Shown: positions 45,243 to 53,317 of the stretch, piece after piece
How the letters are laid out: each line of letters starts with the position of its first letter
Position numbering within the stretch: the stretch's first letter is position 1
From: Alphaproteobacteria bacterium
Lineage (GTDB): Bacteria > Pseudomonadota > Alphaproteobacteria > CACIAM-22H2
Assembly (NCBI GenBank): GCA_017308135.1
Contig: JAFKFM010000006.1
Span: 499,724 to 563,723 of the forward strand
DNA: 64,000 bases
Direction: 5' to 3'
Translations under genes and position numbers: made by a program
The notes under the pieces: generated by a model
The model's database searches: none
Told to the model about the DNA's origin: nothing
The model's input: the letters and a program-made list of their open reading frames with translations, nothing else

Positions 45243-45270
45243 CCCGAACGCCAGAAATCCTTTTTGGGAT
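45243..45270 (-). repeat. Direct repeat copy 2 in terC leader
   Basis: It has the same start (CCCGAACGCC) and end (TGGGAT) as copy 1, with start-to-start distance 54 bases. Differences cluster in the centre (AGAAATCCTTTT against GAAGATCCTTCA), and the ATCC...GGAT pairing of copy 1 is kept. Confidence 0.6.
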
Positions 45271-45479
45271 TGGGGCGGGTCGGGCCAACGATACCCCCGT
45301 TAAGTCCGACATCGCGGCGCCGTATTTGGATCGCTCCCTCCAACGGGGTGGGGAGCTATCCGGGAAGGCGCGCCGCCAGAGGGGCCCGGACCCGAAGCCT
45401 TGAGATAGGGGTCCGCGACCTTCGCGACAAGGGGTATCGGCCGAAAAATCGACGCTATTTCACGCCGTTACGGTGTGGA

Positions 45480-46466
45480 TCAGAACATCGTCGTGACGAC
45501 CTTGTTCGGCGGCGTATGGCCGTCGACGAAGGTCTTGATGTTGACGATCACGCGCTCGCCCATCGCGAAGCGCCCGTCATGCGTGGCCGAGCCGATATGC
45601 GGCAGCAGCACGACGTTGTCGAGTTCCAGCAGGCGCGGATGGATTTCGGGCTCGCGCTCGTAGACGTCGAGCCCCGCGCCCGCGATCTCGCGCGCATAGA
45701 GTGCGCGGGCGAGCGCTTCTTCCTCGACCACTTGGCCGCGGCTGGTGTTGACCAGAATCGCGTGCGGCTTCATCAAGCGCAAACGCCGGCCGGAAATCAG
45801 ATGATAGGTGGCCGGCGTGTGCGGGCAGTTGAGCGACACCACGTCCATATGCCCCAGCATCTGGTCGAGGCTTTCCCAATAGGTCGCTTCGACTTCGGCT
45901 TCGAGAGCGGGATCGAGCCGGCGGCGATTGTGATAATGGATCGACAATCCGAAGGCGCGGGCGCGCATGGCGACCGCCGTCCCGATGCGTCCCATGCCGA
46001 CGATGCCCAGGCGCTTGCCGGTCAAGCGCATGCCCAGCATCGCGGTCGGCGCCCAGCCTTGCCATTTTCCCGCGCGCAGCAAACGTTCGCCTTCGCCCAA
46101 GCGCCGCGCGACCGCCAGGATCAACGCCATCGTCATATCGGCGGTGTCTTCGGTCAGCACGCCGGGCGTGTTGGTGACCGTGATGCCTTTATCCTTGGCC
46201 GCATCCAGCGCGATGTGATTGACGCCCGTGCCGAACGACGCGATCAGCTTCAATTGCGGCCCGGCCGCGCGCACCAGATCGGCGGTGATTTCGTCGGTCA
46301 CGGTGGGGACGAGAACTTCGGCTTCCGCCATCGCGCCGGCGAGATCGGCGCGCGAAAACGGCCGGTCGTCGAGATTGAGCTTGCAGTCGAACAGCTCCAT
46401 CATCCGCGTCTCGATCAGATCGGGCAGTTTGCGTGTCACGATCACGCGCGGGCGGCGATGGGGCAT
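45480..46466 (-). CDS. D-2-hydroxyacid dehydrogenase (glyoxylate/hydroxypyruvate reductase, GyaR/GhrB type)
   Basis: 328 residues from ATG 46466. The NAD(P) loop is GIVGMGRIGTAVAMRARAFG. Catalytic Arg lies in NTSRGQVVEEEAL, Glu in YEREPEIHP and His in LLPHIGSATHDGR. The substrate-side motif SFGTGVNHIALDAA is typical of glyoxylate reductase / glycerate dehydrogenase. It is a monocistronic minus-strand gene divergent from the SH3 gene across 74 bases. Confidence 0.9.
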   Translation of the reverse strand: MPHRRPRVIVTRKLPDLIETRMMELFDCKLNLDDRPFSRADLAGAMAEAEVLVPTVTDEITADLVRAAGPQLKLIASFGTGVNHIALDAAKDKGITVTNTPGVLTEDTADMTMALILAVARRLGEGERLLRAGKWQGWAPTAMLGMRLTGKRLGIVGMGRIGTAVAMRARAFGLSIHYHNRRRLDPALEAEVEATYWESLDQMLGHMDVVSLNCPHTPATYHLISGRRLRLMKPHAILVNTSRGQVVEEEALARALYAREIAGAGLDVYEREPEIHPRLLELDNVVLLPHIGSATHDGRFAMGERVIVNIKTFVDGHTPPNKVVTTMF

Positions 46467-46540
46467 GGCGTGTCCTCGGGCGGCCGTAATGCTTTCCCGC
46501 GTAGCAGGGCGGGGCACGGCTTGTCTATAATGGGGGCATC

Positions 46541-47032
46541 ATGATTCGCGCCCTCTTGATCGCCGCCGCCATTCTGGCGCCGGCACCGGCATTCGCGCAA
46601 AGCCAGCGCGACAATCTGCCCGTTCCGCGCTTCGTTTCGCTGCGCTCGGAAGAAGTCAATCTGCGCACCGGCCCCGGCGTGCGCTACCCGGTCGAATGGG
46701 TGTTCGTGCGCCGCCAGATGCCGGTCGAAATCACCCAGGAATTCGAGAATTGGCGCCGCGTGCGCGACCGCGAGGGCACGGAAGGCTGGGTCCACCAATC
46801 GATGCTGACCGGACGGCGCACCGCCGTCGTGCTGGGCGATGCGGGAACGACCGTCGAACTCAAGCGCCGGGCGGAAGCCGCCGCGCCGGGCCTCGCGCGG
46901 GTCGAGGCGGGCGTGATCGCGACACTGATCGAATGCCAGGGCGATTGGTGCCGGGTCGAGGCCGGGGGGTTTCGCGGCTGGCTCGAACGTACCCATATCT
47001 GGGGGGTCTACGCACAGGAGACTCTGAAGTGA
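46541..47032 (+). CDS. Secreted SH3-domain protein
   Basis: 163 residues with signal peptide MIRALLIAAAILAPAPAFA, cut before QSQRD. A bacterial SH3 domain follows (SEEVNLRTGPGVRYPVEW, then EGTEGWVHQSML), and a second, weaker SH3-like unit is present near GDWCRVEAGGFRGWLERTHIWG. Such proteins bind cell-wall peptides in the periplasm. A perfect TATAAT lies at 46526-46531, 9 bases before the ATG, but no clear -35 is seen. It overlaps the LRAT-fold gene by 4 bases. Confidence 0.85.
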   Translation: MIRALLIAAAILAPAPAFAQSQRDNLPVPRFVSLRSEEVNLRTGPGVRYPVEWVFVRRQMPVEITQEFENWRRVRDREGTEGWVHQSMLTGRRTAVVLGDAGTTVELKRRAEAAAPGLARVEAGVIATLIECQGDWCRVEAGGFRGWLERTHIWGVYAQETLK

Positions 47033-47529
47033 CGGGAACCATCGGACCGGGCGAGATCCTCGCCGTGCGCCAAGGCTTGTATTGGCATGTCGGCATCCAT
47101 GAAGGCGCGGGCACGGTTTTGTCGCGCCGGCCCGGCAAGGGCGTGGTGCGCGAAACCTTGCGCGAATTCGTCGGCGAGTCCGAATTGCATATCGTGCCGA
47201 TCGACCGGCCCAGTTTCCCGCCGGCGGAGATCGTCGCGCGCGCCGCGTCGCGCTTGAACGAATCGGGTTACGACTGGCTCGAACGCAACTGCGAGCATTT
47301 CGTCGGCGAATGCGTCTATGGCAAGGCGTCGTCGCGCCAGTTGTGGGTTGCGGGCGCGTTGGCGGGCGTGTTGGCGCTGGGCGGCAAATACGCGGCCGCG
47401 ACGAATGTCGTCGCGGTGCTGGGTTTGGGCATCGCGGGCGTGGCGGCCTTCGCCTTGCTGTCGAAACCGCCGACGGCGATCCCGTTCGTCGACGCGGACG
47501 GTGCCGCCGACCTCGTCGTCCGGACGTGA
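47029..47529 (+). CDS. LRAT-fold (NlpC/P60-superfamily) protein with C-terminal membrane anchor
   Basis: 166 residues from GTG 47029 (GTGA overlap). The LRAT pattern is present in full: PGEILAVRQGLYWHVGIHEG with H20 (H24 also possible), followed by the nucleophile C88 in ERNCEHFVGECVYG. A long hydrophobic segment (about residues 103-145) is likely to anchor it in the membrane. LRAT-fold proteins are thiol acyltransferases or hydrolases acting on lipids or peptides. Its close coupling to a secreted SH3 protein and a lipoprotein suggests envelope work. The substrate is unknown. Confidence 0.78.
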   Translation: MTGTIGPGEILAVRQGLYWHVGIHEGAGTVLSRRPGKGVVRETLREFVGESELHIVPIDRPSFPPAEIVARAASRLNESGYDWLERNCEHFVGECVYGKASSRQLWVAGALAGVLALGGKYAAATNVVAVLGLGIAGVAAFALLSKPPTAIPFVDADGAADLVVRT

Positions 47530-47978
47530 TCGCGCGCCGTTTCCTGCTGATCGGCGGGGCAGCGGCATCGCTCGCCGCGTGCGCCAATCTGCACCTCGAT
47601 CCGCTCGACGTGCGCCTCGTCGATCTCGCCCCGATGGACGGCGGCGGGCTGTTCGAACAGCGTTTGGCGCTGACACTGGCGCTGTCGAACCCCAATCCCA
47701 GCGACGTGTCGTTGACGGGTTTGCGCGTCGTGCTCGACGTCAACGGCGAAACGCTGGCGCGCGGCCAAACCGGCGACGGCGTGGTCGTGCCGCGCCTGGG
47801 CGAGGCGCGGCTGATCGTGCCGGCCAGCGTGTCGATGCTCGATTTGCTGCCCGGCTTCATCGCGATGACGCGGCGCGACGGGCTCGATTATCGCCTGTCG
47901 GGCACGGTTTTCGTCGCGGGCCTCGGCGGCGGTTCGCTGCCCTTCGCGCGCGAAGGGCGTCTGATCTCGAACACTTAA
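47526..47978 (+). CDS. LEA14/WHy-domain lipoprotein
   Basis: 150 residues from GTG 47526 (GTGA overlap). The N-terminus MIARRFLLIGGAAASLAAC has a lipobox (LAAC) and a twin-arginine-like start. The rest is a LEA_2/WHy beta-sandwich (RLALTLALSNPNPSDVSLTGLRVVLDVNG), with the typical SNPNP. Lnt encoded in this window would complete its lipidation. The 3' end shares TTAA with the convergent glucosaminidase gene. Confidence 0.8.
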   Translation: MIARRFLLIGGAAASLAACANLHLDPLDVRLVDLAPMDGGGLFEQRLALTLALSNPNPSDVSLTGLRVVLDVNGETLARGQTGDGVVVPRLGEARLIVPASVSMLDLLPGFIAMTRRDGLDYRLSGTVFVAGLGGGSLPFAREGRLISNT

Positions 47979-48985
47979 CCCGCGTTCGCGATGTCGGCGC
48001 GCGCGGTGTCGAGCTTGGCGCGATCGAGGGCCCGCAGGCCGTTGACGCGCATCAGCGAACGCACCTCGCGCACGTAATCCATGCCGCGTTCCGAATAGCG
48101 GCGCAGATGCTGCGCGAGCGTGTAGCCGTCGGGCGCGGTTAAATCGGCGTTGGGATTGTCGCGGCGGGCTTGTTCGCGCGCGCGCCGGAATTCGGCATAG
48201 GCGCGATGCGTGTTGAGATTCTCGGCATAGGCCTGCACGGCATGTTCGAGCTGTTCGAACTTGCGCACCTTGCCGTCGTCGTCGGGCGTGCGGAACACCA
48301 TCTGGCCGAACAGCGCCTGGCCCGCTTGGGCCACGCGGCTCGTCCCCCAGCCGGTTTCGATCGCGGCTTGGGCGATGGCGAGCGATACCGGGATCGCGTC
48401 GACGCGGCGCAGCAGCTCGCGCGTTTGCGTCGGTTCGACGCCGAAACGCTCGGCGAGATCGGCGACCCATTCGCGGTCGGCCGGCGCGGCGTCGGGGCCG
48501 GCGGCGAGAACATCCTGAAGGCGCGCGCGATCGGCCAGGATGCGCTCGTTTTCCATCAACAACAGCGGCAGCAGCGTTTTGATGAACACCGCTTTGCGGA
48601 ACTCGCTGGAATCGAGCGCCCCCATATCGCGCGGCAGGCGTTCGACGATCAGGCGCGGGACGATCTCCGCCCCTTCGCGCGCCGCCTGTAGCACGAAGCC
48701 GCGCTCGACATAGAGGTGGTAAAGCTCGGCCGCCGCTTTACCGGCGATGCGCGTGACGTTCTCGGTTTCGAATTCGGGCGCGGCGTCGCCGTTCGCGATC
48801 GGGGGGAGCGGCAGGCGCAGCGCTTCGCGCCAGGGCGCGCTGCCTTTGGCGTTCATCGCCAGTGCCGCCAGGCCGGCGGCGACGAAGGCGACAATGACAA
48901 GAATGCGAATCGGGCGCGCAAGGGGCGCCGGGGATTCAAGCGACGCGAAGTCGCGCGAATCCGCCGCGTCGGCGGTGCGTTCCAT
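47975..48985 (-). CDS. Bax-like glucosaminidase-domain membrane protein
   Basis: 336 residues from ATG 48985, which has GAGGA nine bases upstream; a TTG two codons earlier is a weaker start. One membrane segment lies at about residues 27-46. The periplasmic part has AIAQAAIETGWGTSRVAQAG, the catalytic-Glu region of the GH73-type fold, and QAYAENLNTHRAYAEFR, as in Bax. It probably cleaves peptidoglycan glycan strands. It faces the SH3/LRAT/LEA14 genes tail to tail. Confidence 0.85.
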   Translation of the reverse strand: MERTADAADSRDFASLESPAPLARPIRILVIVAFVAAGLAALAMNAKGSAPWREALRLPLPPIANGDAAPEFETENVTRIAGKAAAELYHLYVERGFVLQAAREGAEIVPRLIVERLPRDMGALDSSEFRKAVFIKTLLPLLLMENERILADRARLQDVLAAGPDAAPADREWVADLAERFGVEPTQTRELLRRVDAIPVSLAIAQAAIETGWGTSRVAQAGQALFGQMVFRTPDDDGKVRKFEQLEHAVQAYAENLNTHRAYAEFRRAREQARRDNPNADLTAPDGYTLAQHLRRYSERGMDYVREVRSLMRVNGLRALDRAKLDTARADIANAG

Positions 48986-49031
48986 ATTCAAATTCCTCGG
49001 AAACGGGATGTCGAGTTCGCGGGGCCCGAAA

Positions 49032-49586
49032 TCAGGCCGCGCGAACTTCGACGATCTCCGGAATATAGTGGCGGAGCATGTTCTCGATGCCCGACTTCAG
49101 CGTCGCGGTCGAGGACGGGCAGCCCGAGCAGGAGCCCTGCATATGCAAGTAGACGATGCCGTCTTCGAAGCGGTCGAAAACGATGTCGCCGCCGTCTTGC
49201 GCCACGGCCGGGCGCACGCGGGTGTCGAGCAGCTCGACGATCTGGGCAACAATCTCGCTGTCCTCGGCGCCGGCGGCGCCGTGGGCCGAGCCCTGTTCGG
49301 CGGTCAACGCGGCGGCACCGGAGGTGAAATGCTCCATGATGGCGCCCAGCAGCGACGGCTTCAGCAGATGCCAATCCTTGTCATCCGCCTTCGTGACCGT
49401 TACGAAGTCGCCCCCCAGGAATACGCCCGTCACGCCATCGACGCCGAAAAGCTTGCTGGCGAGCGGCGAGCGCTGGGCCGCGTCGTCGGCGGATTTGAAA
49501 TCGGCCGCCCCTTGGCCAAGCACGTCGCGGCCGGGCAGAAATTTCAGGGTCGCCGGGTTTGGCGTCGTTTCGGTCTGGATGAACAT
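49032..49586 (-). CDS. nfuA: NifU-family Fe-S scaffold protein (Nfu type)
   Basis: 184 residues from ATG 49586 (MFIQTETTPNPATLKFLPG), the standard start of alphaproteobacterial Nfu proteins. The N-terminal Nfu_N domain is followed by a NifU domain with the cluster-binding CSGC (C153, C156) in MQGSCSGCPSSTATLK. It carries Fe-S clusters to target proteins; MiaB in this window is one possible client class. In related bacteria it usually lies between usp and tsaB. Confidence 0.93.
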   Translation of the reverse strand: MFIQTETTPNPATLKFLPGRDVLGQGAADFKSADDAAQRSPLASKLFGVDGVTGVFLGGDFVTVTKADDKDWHLLKPSLLGAIMEHFTSGAAALTAEQGSAHGAAGAEDSEIVAQIVELLDTRVRPAVAQDGGDIVFDRFEDGIVYLHMQGSCSGCPSSTATLKSGIENMLRHYIPEIVEVRAA

Positions 49587-49755
49587 GTCGAACACTCCCA
49601 AATTAGTCGGGCAAACGAGGCGGGTCCAATACGCGACTCCGCGCCGTTGGGGGCCCTGGCCGACCGGGGTGGGCCGAGTGGGATTTAAATGGCGATGAAT
49701 ACCCGAGCGGTCAACCCCGAAAAGGAAACGTACTGTAAAGGTTTGAAATAAAAAC

Positions 49756-51033
49756 ATGAATTCGCTTTTGCAGCTGCGAAATGCGCCGGCGGGCGTGCTT
49801 CAACGCCGCCGTTTCACCCGTCCGGAAGCCCAGCGGCCCAAGGTCAAAGACCTTGCCGGATTGCTCGGCTGGACCCACGGCAAGGCCTATGCGGTGGGCT
49901 CGCCGATCAAGCTGCTCGACGGTTTCGCCTGGCGGATGGTCGCCGCCGGCCTGCCGATCGACCGCATGGCGCTGTCGGTCGCCCTTCTGCATCCGCAATT
50001 CGGCGGCTACGGCATTCGCTGGTGGCAGGAATCCGGCGTGGCGGAGGAAGTGCTGATCGAGCATGACGTCACCAAAAGCGACGTCTATCGCAGCAGCCCG
50101 TTCCCGGCGATCGTCGAACGCGGCGAAACCATCCGGGTCAAAATCGAAGGCTCGAACGACACGCCGTTCCCCATCATCGAAGATTTGCGCGCCCAGGGTT
50201 ACACGGATTATTTCGCCCTGCCGATCGCGCTGGGCGGCATGTTGGGGGCCACCAACGACCGCCGCTTCCAGGTCGGCAATGTGGCGACCAAGCGTCCCGG
50301 CGGGTTCATTGCCAGCGACATCGCGGCGATTCGCGCGGCGTTCACGTCGCTGGAAGGGCCGCTGGCGCTGGTCACCGAACGGCGCATCGCGCAGGATCTG
50401 CTGGCGATCTATCTCGGCCGTCACACCGGCACGAAGGTGCTGAAGGGCGAGGTCGCGCGCGGGACGGGCGAATCGATCCATGCGGCCATTCTGGCGACCG
50501 ATATGCGCGGCTTCACGGCGCTGGCGGACAGTTTGCCCGAAACGCGCACCATCGAAATCCTGAACGCATGGTTCGAAGTGCAGGTGGGGGCGGTTCACGC
50601 CCATCGCGGCGAAGTGCTGAAATTCGTCGGCGACGGCATGCTGGCGATCTTCCCGATCGCAGATATCGAACTTGCCCGCCAGGCCGCGCGCGACGCGATG
50701 GCGGCGGCGCGCGACGCGCTCGCTTGCGTGCGCCGTCTCGATTTTCCCGACGCGGGCAAGCTGCGCGCGGTCGCGGCGTTGCATGTCGGCGAAATCTATT
50801 ACGGCAATATCGGCGCGCACGACCGGCTGGATTTCACCGCCATCGGCCCGGCGGTCAATCTCGCCTCGCGCCTGGAAGGTGTCGCCAAGAAGGTCGATCT
50901 GCCGCTGGTCGTGTCGGAGGAATTCGCGGCCCTAGGCACCGAGAAGCTCGTCTCGATCGGCCGCTTTCCGATGAAGGGGCTTTCGGGGACTCGCGAAGTC
51001 TTCGCGCCGGAAGCGGTGCCCGACGCGGCCTAG
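49756..51033 (+). CDS. Class III adenylate cyclase with N-terminal sensor-like domain (paralogue of the 31.9 kb gene)
   Basis: 425 residues. Residues 40-230 hold the same soluble domain as the first cyclase (GLPIDRMALSVALLHPQFGG; IIEDLRAQGYTDYFALPIA; ATKRPGGFIASDIA). The catalytic domain has metal D249 and D293, adenine-selecting K289 and D359, and N368/R372 (PAVNLASRLE). It is predicted to be an active adenylate cyclase. An N-terminal extension of about 30 residues (RRRFTRPEAQRPK) is absent from the first. The 3' end shares CTAG with the convergent usp gene. Confidence 0.88.
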   Translation: MNSLLQLRNAPAGVLQRRRFTRPEAQRPKVKDLAGLLGWTHGKAYAVGSPIKLLDGFAWRMVAAGLPIDRMALSVALLHPQFGGYGIRWWQESGVAEEVLIEHDVTKSDVYRSSPFPAIVERGETIRVKIEGSNDTPFPIIEDLRAQGYTDYFALPIALGGMLGATNDRRFQVGNVATKRPGGFIASDIAAIRAAFTSLEGPLALVTERRIAQDLLAIYLGRHTGTKVLKGEVARGTGESIHAAILATDMRGFTALADSLPETRTIEILNAWFEVQVGAVHAHRGEVLKFVGDGMLAIFPIADIELARQAARDAMAAARDALACVRRLDFPDAGKLRAVAALHVGEIYYGNIGAHDRLDFTAIGPAVNLASRLEGVAKKVDLPLVVSEEFAALGTEKLVSIGRFPMKGLSGTREVFAPEAVPDAA

Positions 51034-51512
51034 GAAATCGCGTCGATATCGTCGTCGGTCAGGCTGCCGGGGACGATCGTCAGCGGCACGCGCAATTGGC
51101 CCGCGTATTTGCCCGCAAGCTCGGTGACCAGCGGGCCCGGCCCGCCGCGCCCCGTGCCCGCCCCCAGCACCAGAATCGAGATCGCGGGTTCTTCGTCGAG
51201 CAAGGCGAGCAAGGCTTCGCGCGCGTCGCCCTCGCGCACATAAAGCATCGGCGTCTCGCCCGACATTTCGTGCACGACGGTCGACAGTTCGGCGAGCTTG
51301 GTTTCGGCGGCTTGGCGGCGTTCTTCGCGCATCAATTCGCCCACACCCATCCACTCGCCGCCTTCGGCGGGTTCGGTCACGTACAACATCGCCACGCGTC
51401 CGCCGACATGGCGCGCGCGATTGCAGGCGAAGCGCAGCGCGATTTTCAGCTCCGGGCTTTCGTCGACCACGACCAGAAAGACGCGCTGCGCTTGCGGCGT
51501 GCGATTTGGCAT
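51030..51512 (-). CDS. Universal stress protein (UspA family)
   Basis: 160 residues, with AGGAGA seven bases before the ATG. The fold begins VFLVVVDESPELKIALRFA. The ATP-binding loop is LGAGTGRGGPGPLVTELAG. Its place close to trpS and nfu is conserved in alphaproteobacteria, but here the TauE/TIGR02186 pair separates it from trpS. Confidence 0.88.
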   Translation of the reverse strand: MPNRTPQAQRVFLVVVDESPELKIALRFACNRARHVGGRVAMLYVTEPAEGGEWMGVGELMREERRQAAETKLAELSTVVHEMSGETPMLYVREGDAREALLALLDEEPAISILVLGAGTGRGGPGPLVTELAGKYAGQLRVPLTIVPGSLTDDDIDAIS

Positions 51513-51534
51513 CGGGAAGTCTCCTGGCGTGAAC

Positions 51535-52275
51535 TCACGACTTGCGGAAGATAAGGCCGGCCGACCAGCCGGCGAAGACCGCGATCAGGATCGCGATCAA
51601 ACCATACCATGCCGCGTGGACATGGGCGAAATCGTAGATTTCGGCGCCCACGCCGATCTTGCTGACGAACATCGGCGTCGATTGCGCGGCGATCACCTGG
51701 CCGTTCTGCACCAGCAGCACTTCGATCGAATAGGCGCCGGTGGGCACGTTGGCGGGGAACACGATGCGCGTGCGGAACAGGCGCGATCCCAGGAAGGTCA
51801 CGCGGCCGGGCTCGGGATCGTAAAGCTCCAGCTTTTCCTTGTTGCGCAACAATCCGGCGCGGAACGCGGCGAGCGCGATCGCATCCGCGTCGCGCGACGG
51901 GGTCAGACGCAGGAAATCGCTGCCGATCTGATGGCGCTGGCGCAAGGCGGGTGTGACGATCTCGTCCAAGGGTTTGGACGACGCCACGCGGTAATAGCTC
52001 GGCACGTTGGCGAAGCTCAGCGTCTCGGTGTTGATCCAGATGCCCGCGACGCGCGCCTTGCGGCGCACGGCGACGTCACTGTCGGGCCCGCGTATCAGCA
52101 CCACCACGTCGCCTTCGCCTTCGGTGGCGCCGAACAGCAACAACTCGGTGCCCGCGAAACCCGCCGTGATCGCGATCAGATGGCTCGACAAATCGGCGAC
52201 CAGCGCTTGCGCGCGCGCTTGCTGCGGGATTGCGACCGCGAACAGAAGACCGAGCAGGAGAAGAATGCGCTTCAT
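51535..52275 (-). CDS. TIGR02186-family periplasmic/membrane protein
   Basis: 246 residues from ATG 52275. A signal peptide (MKRILLLLGLLFAVAIPQQARA) precedes a beta-rich domain (VADLSSHLIAITAGFAGTELLLFGA), and a C-terminal membrane helix (about 222-242) ends in FRKS. Proteins of this family occur in alphaproteobacteria next to TauE/SafE exporters, as here (4-base overlap). A role in anion or sulfur-compound export is likely, but the mechanism is unknown. Confidence 0.85.
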   Translation of the reverse strand: MKRILLLLGLLFAVAIPQQARAQALVADLSSHLIAITAGFAGTELLLFGATEGEGDVVVLIRGPDSDVAVRRKARVAGIWINTETLSFANVPSYYRVASSKPLDEIVTPALRQRHQIGSDFLRLTPSRDADAIALAAFRAGLLRNKEKLELYDPEPGRVTFLGSRLFRTRIVFPANVPTGAYSIEVLLVQNGQVIAAQSTPMFVSKIGVGAEIYDFAHVHAAWYGLIAILIAVFAGWSAGLIFRKS

Positions 52276-53219
52276 GGCTCCGGCGTCTCCGCCGTGCGCA
52301 CGACGATCGAATAGATATCCTCGGGCGGGATCACCAGATCGACGAACAGCTTGATCGCGACCGCCAGCACGATCAGCGCCAGCAATCCGCGCAGCGATTC
52401 GCCGCGCAGCTTGGCGCCGAAGCGCGCGCCGAATTGCGCGCCGGTCACGCCGCCGACCAGCAGCAGCACGGCCAGCGCGATATCGACCGTCTGCACCTGC
52501 CAGGCTTGCAGATAGGTGACGTTGGCCGACACGAAGATGATCTGGAACAGCGACGTGCCGATGACCACGACCGTCGGCATGCCCAGCAGATAGATCATCG
52601 CCGGCACCATGATGAAGCCGCCGCCCACGCCCAACAGCGCCGACAATACGCCGACGATGGCGCCGATGCCGAACGGGGCGAGCGCGCTGATATAGAGCTT
52701 CGAATGCGGGAAGCGCATTTTCAGCGGCAGGCCGTGCAGCCAAATATGTTCGTGCAGCTTGCGGCGCACGGGTGCGGCGCCGCTGCGTTTGTTCTGCCAG
52801 CGTTTGCGCAGCGTGTTGATCGTCTCGATCAGCATCAACCCGCCGACGATGCCGAGCACCACGACATAGGCGATGGAGATGAAGAACTCGACCTGGCCCG
52901 AACTGCGCAACAGCGCGAAGATCTGCACGCCCAGCGTCGAGCCGACGATACCGCCGCCGAGCAACACGCCGCCCATGCGGAAATCGACGTTGCCCTTGCG
53001 CATATGCGCGATGACGCCGGACACCGACGAGGCGATGTTCTGCGCCGCCCCCGAGCCCACGGCGACGGCGGGCGGAATGCCGATGAAGATCAGCAGCGGC
53101 GTCATCAGGAAGCCGCCGCCCACGCCGAACAGACCCGACAGGAATCCCACGCCGCCGCCCAGCAGCAGCAGCAGGAAGATGTCGATCGACGCTTCGGCGA
53201 TAGGTAGATAAATCTGCAA
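52272..53219 (-). CDS. Sulfite exporter TauE/SafE family protein
   Basis: 315 residues from a TTG start at 53219. About eight membrane segments in two repeats carry the glycine-rich GVGFLSGLFGVGGGFLMTP and VLSALLGVGGGFIMVPAMIY motifs of the family. The cytoplasmic loop (TLRKRWQNKRSG) is basic. It is thought to export sulfite, sulfoacetate or related anions. With the TIGR02186 gene it forms an insert between trpS and usp. Confidence 0.9.
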   Translation of the reverse strand: MQIYLPIAEASIDIFLLLLLGGGVGFLSGLFGVGGGFLMTPLLIFIGIPPAVAVGSGAAQNIASSVSGVIAHMRKGNVDFRMGGVLLGGGIVGSTLGVQIFALLRSSGQVEFFISIAYVVVLGIVGGLMLIETINTLRKRWQNKRSGAAPVRRKLHEHIWLHGLPLKMRFPHSKLYISALAPFGIGAIVGVLSALLGVGGGFIMVPAMIYLLGMPTVVVIGTSLFQIIFVSANVTYLQAWQVQTVDIALAVLLLVGGVTGAQFGARFGAKLRGESLRGLLALIVLAVAIKLFVDLVIPPEDIYSIVVRTAETPEP

Positions 53220-53317
53220 CGCGCAACGAACCCCGGCCCGATATTGGGCCAGGGACGTTCACGGGGCAAGTGACGCGCCGGTTATATCCCGTTGCCGTGC
53301 GGGAATAGGTCGCGGTT

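Larger units (their letters stand above)
45166..45479. other. Gene-free 314-base region, probable terC leader
   Basis: This is the only gap over 300 bases in the window. It lies upstream of terC (minus strand) and downstream of the dehydrogenase gene, which ends at 45480. On the minus strand it holds a stem CGGACCC / GGGTCCG (about 45389-45417), several GC-rich stretches and, closer to terC, two 28-base imperfect direct repeats. No convincing coding frame, tRNA or known riboswitch core was found. Confidence 0.5.

Noticed and set aside
45189..45270. CRISPR array
   Set aside because: Only two imperfect copies with a 26-base gap, no further repeats and no cas genes.
45166..45403. Small protein genes within the terC leader on either strand
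   Set aside because: The frames lack ribosome sites and have no recognisable composition or domain.
45166..45479. Manganese (yybP-ykoY) riboswitch before terC
   Set aside because: The expected conserved loops could not be found on the terC strand, so only an unclassified leader is reported.
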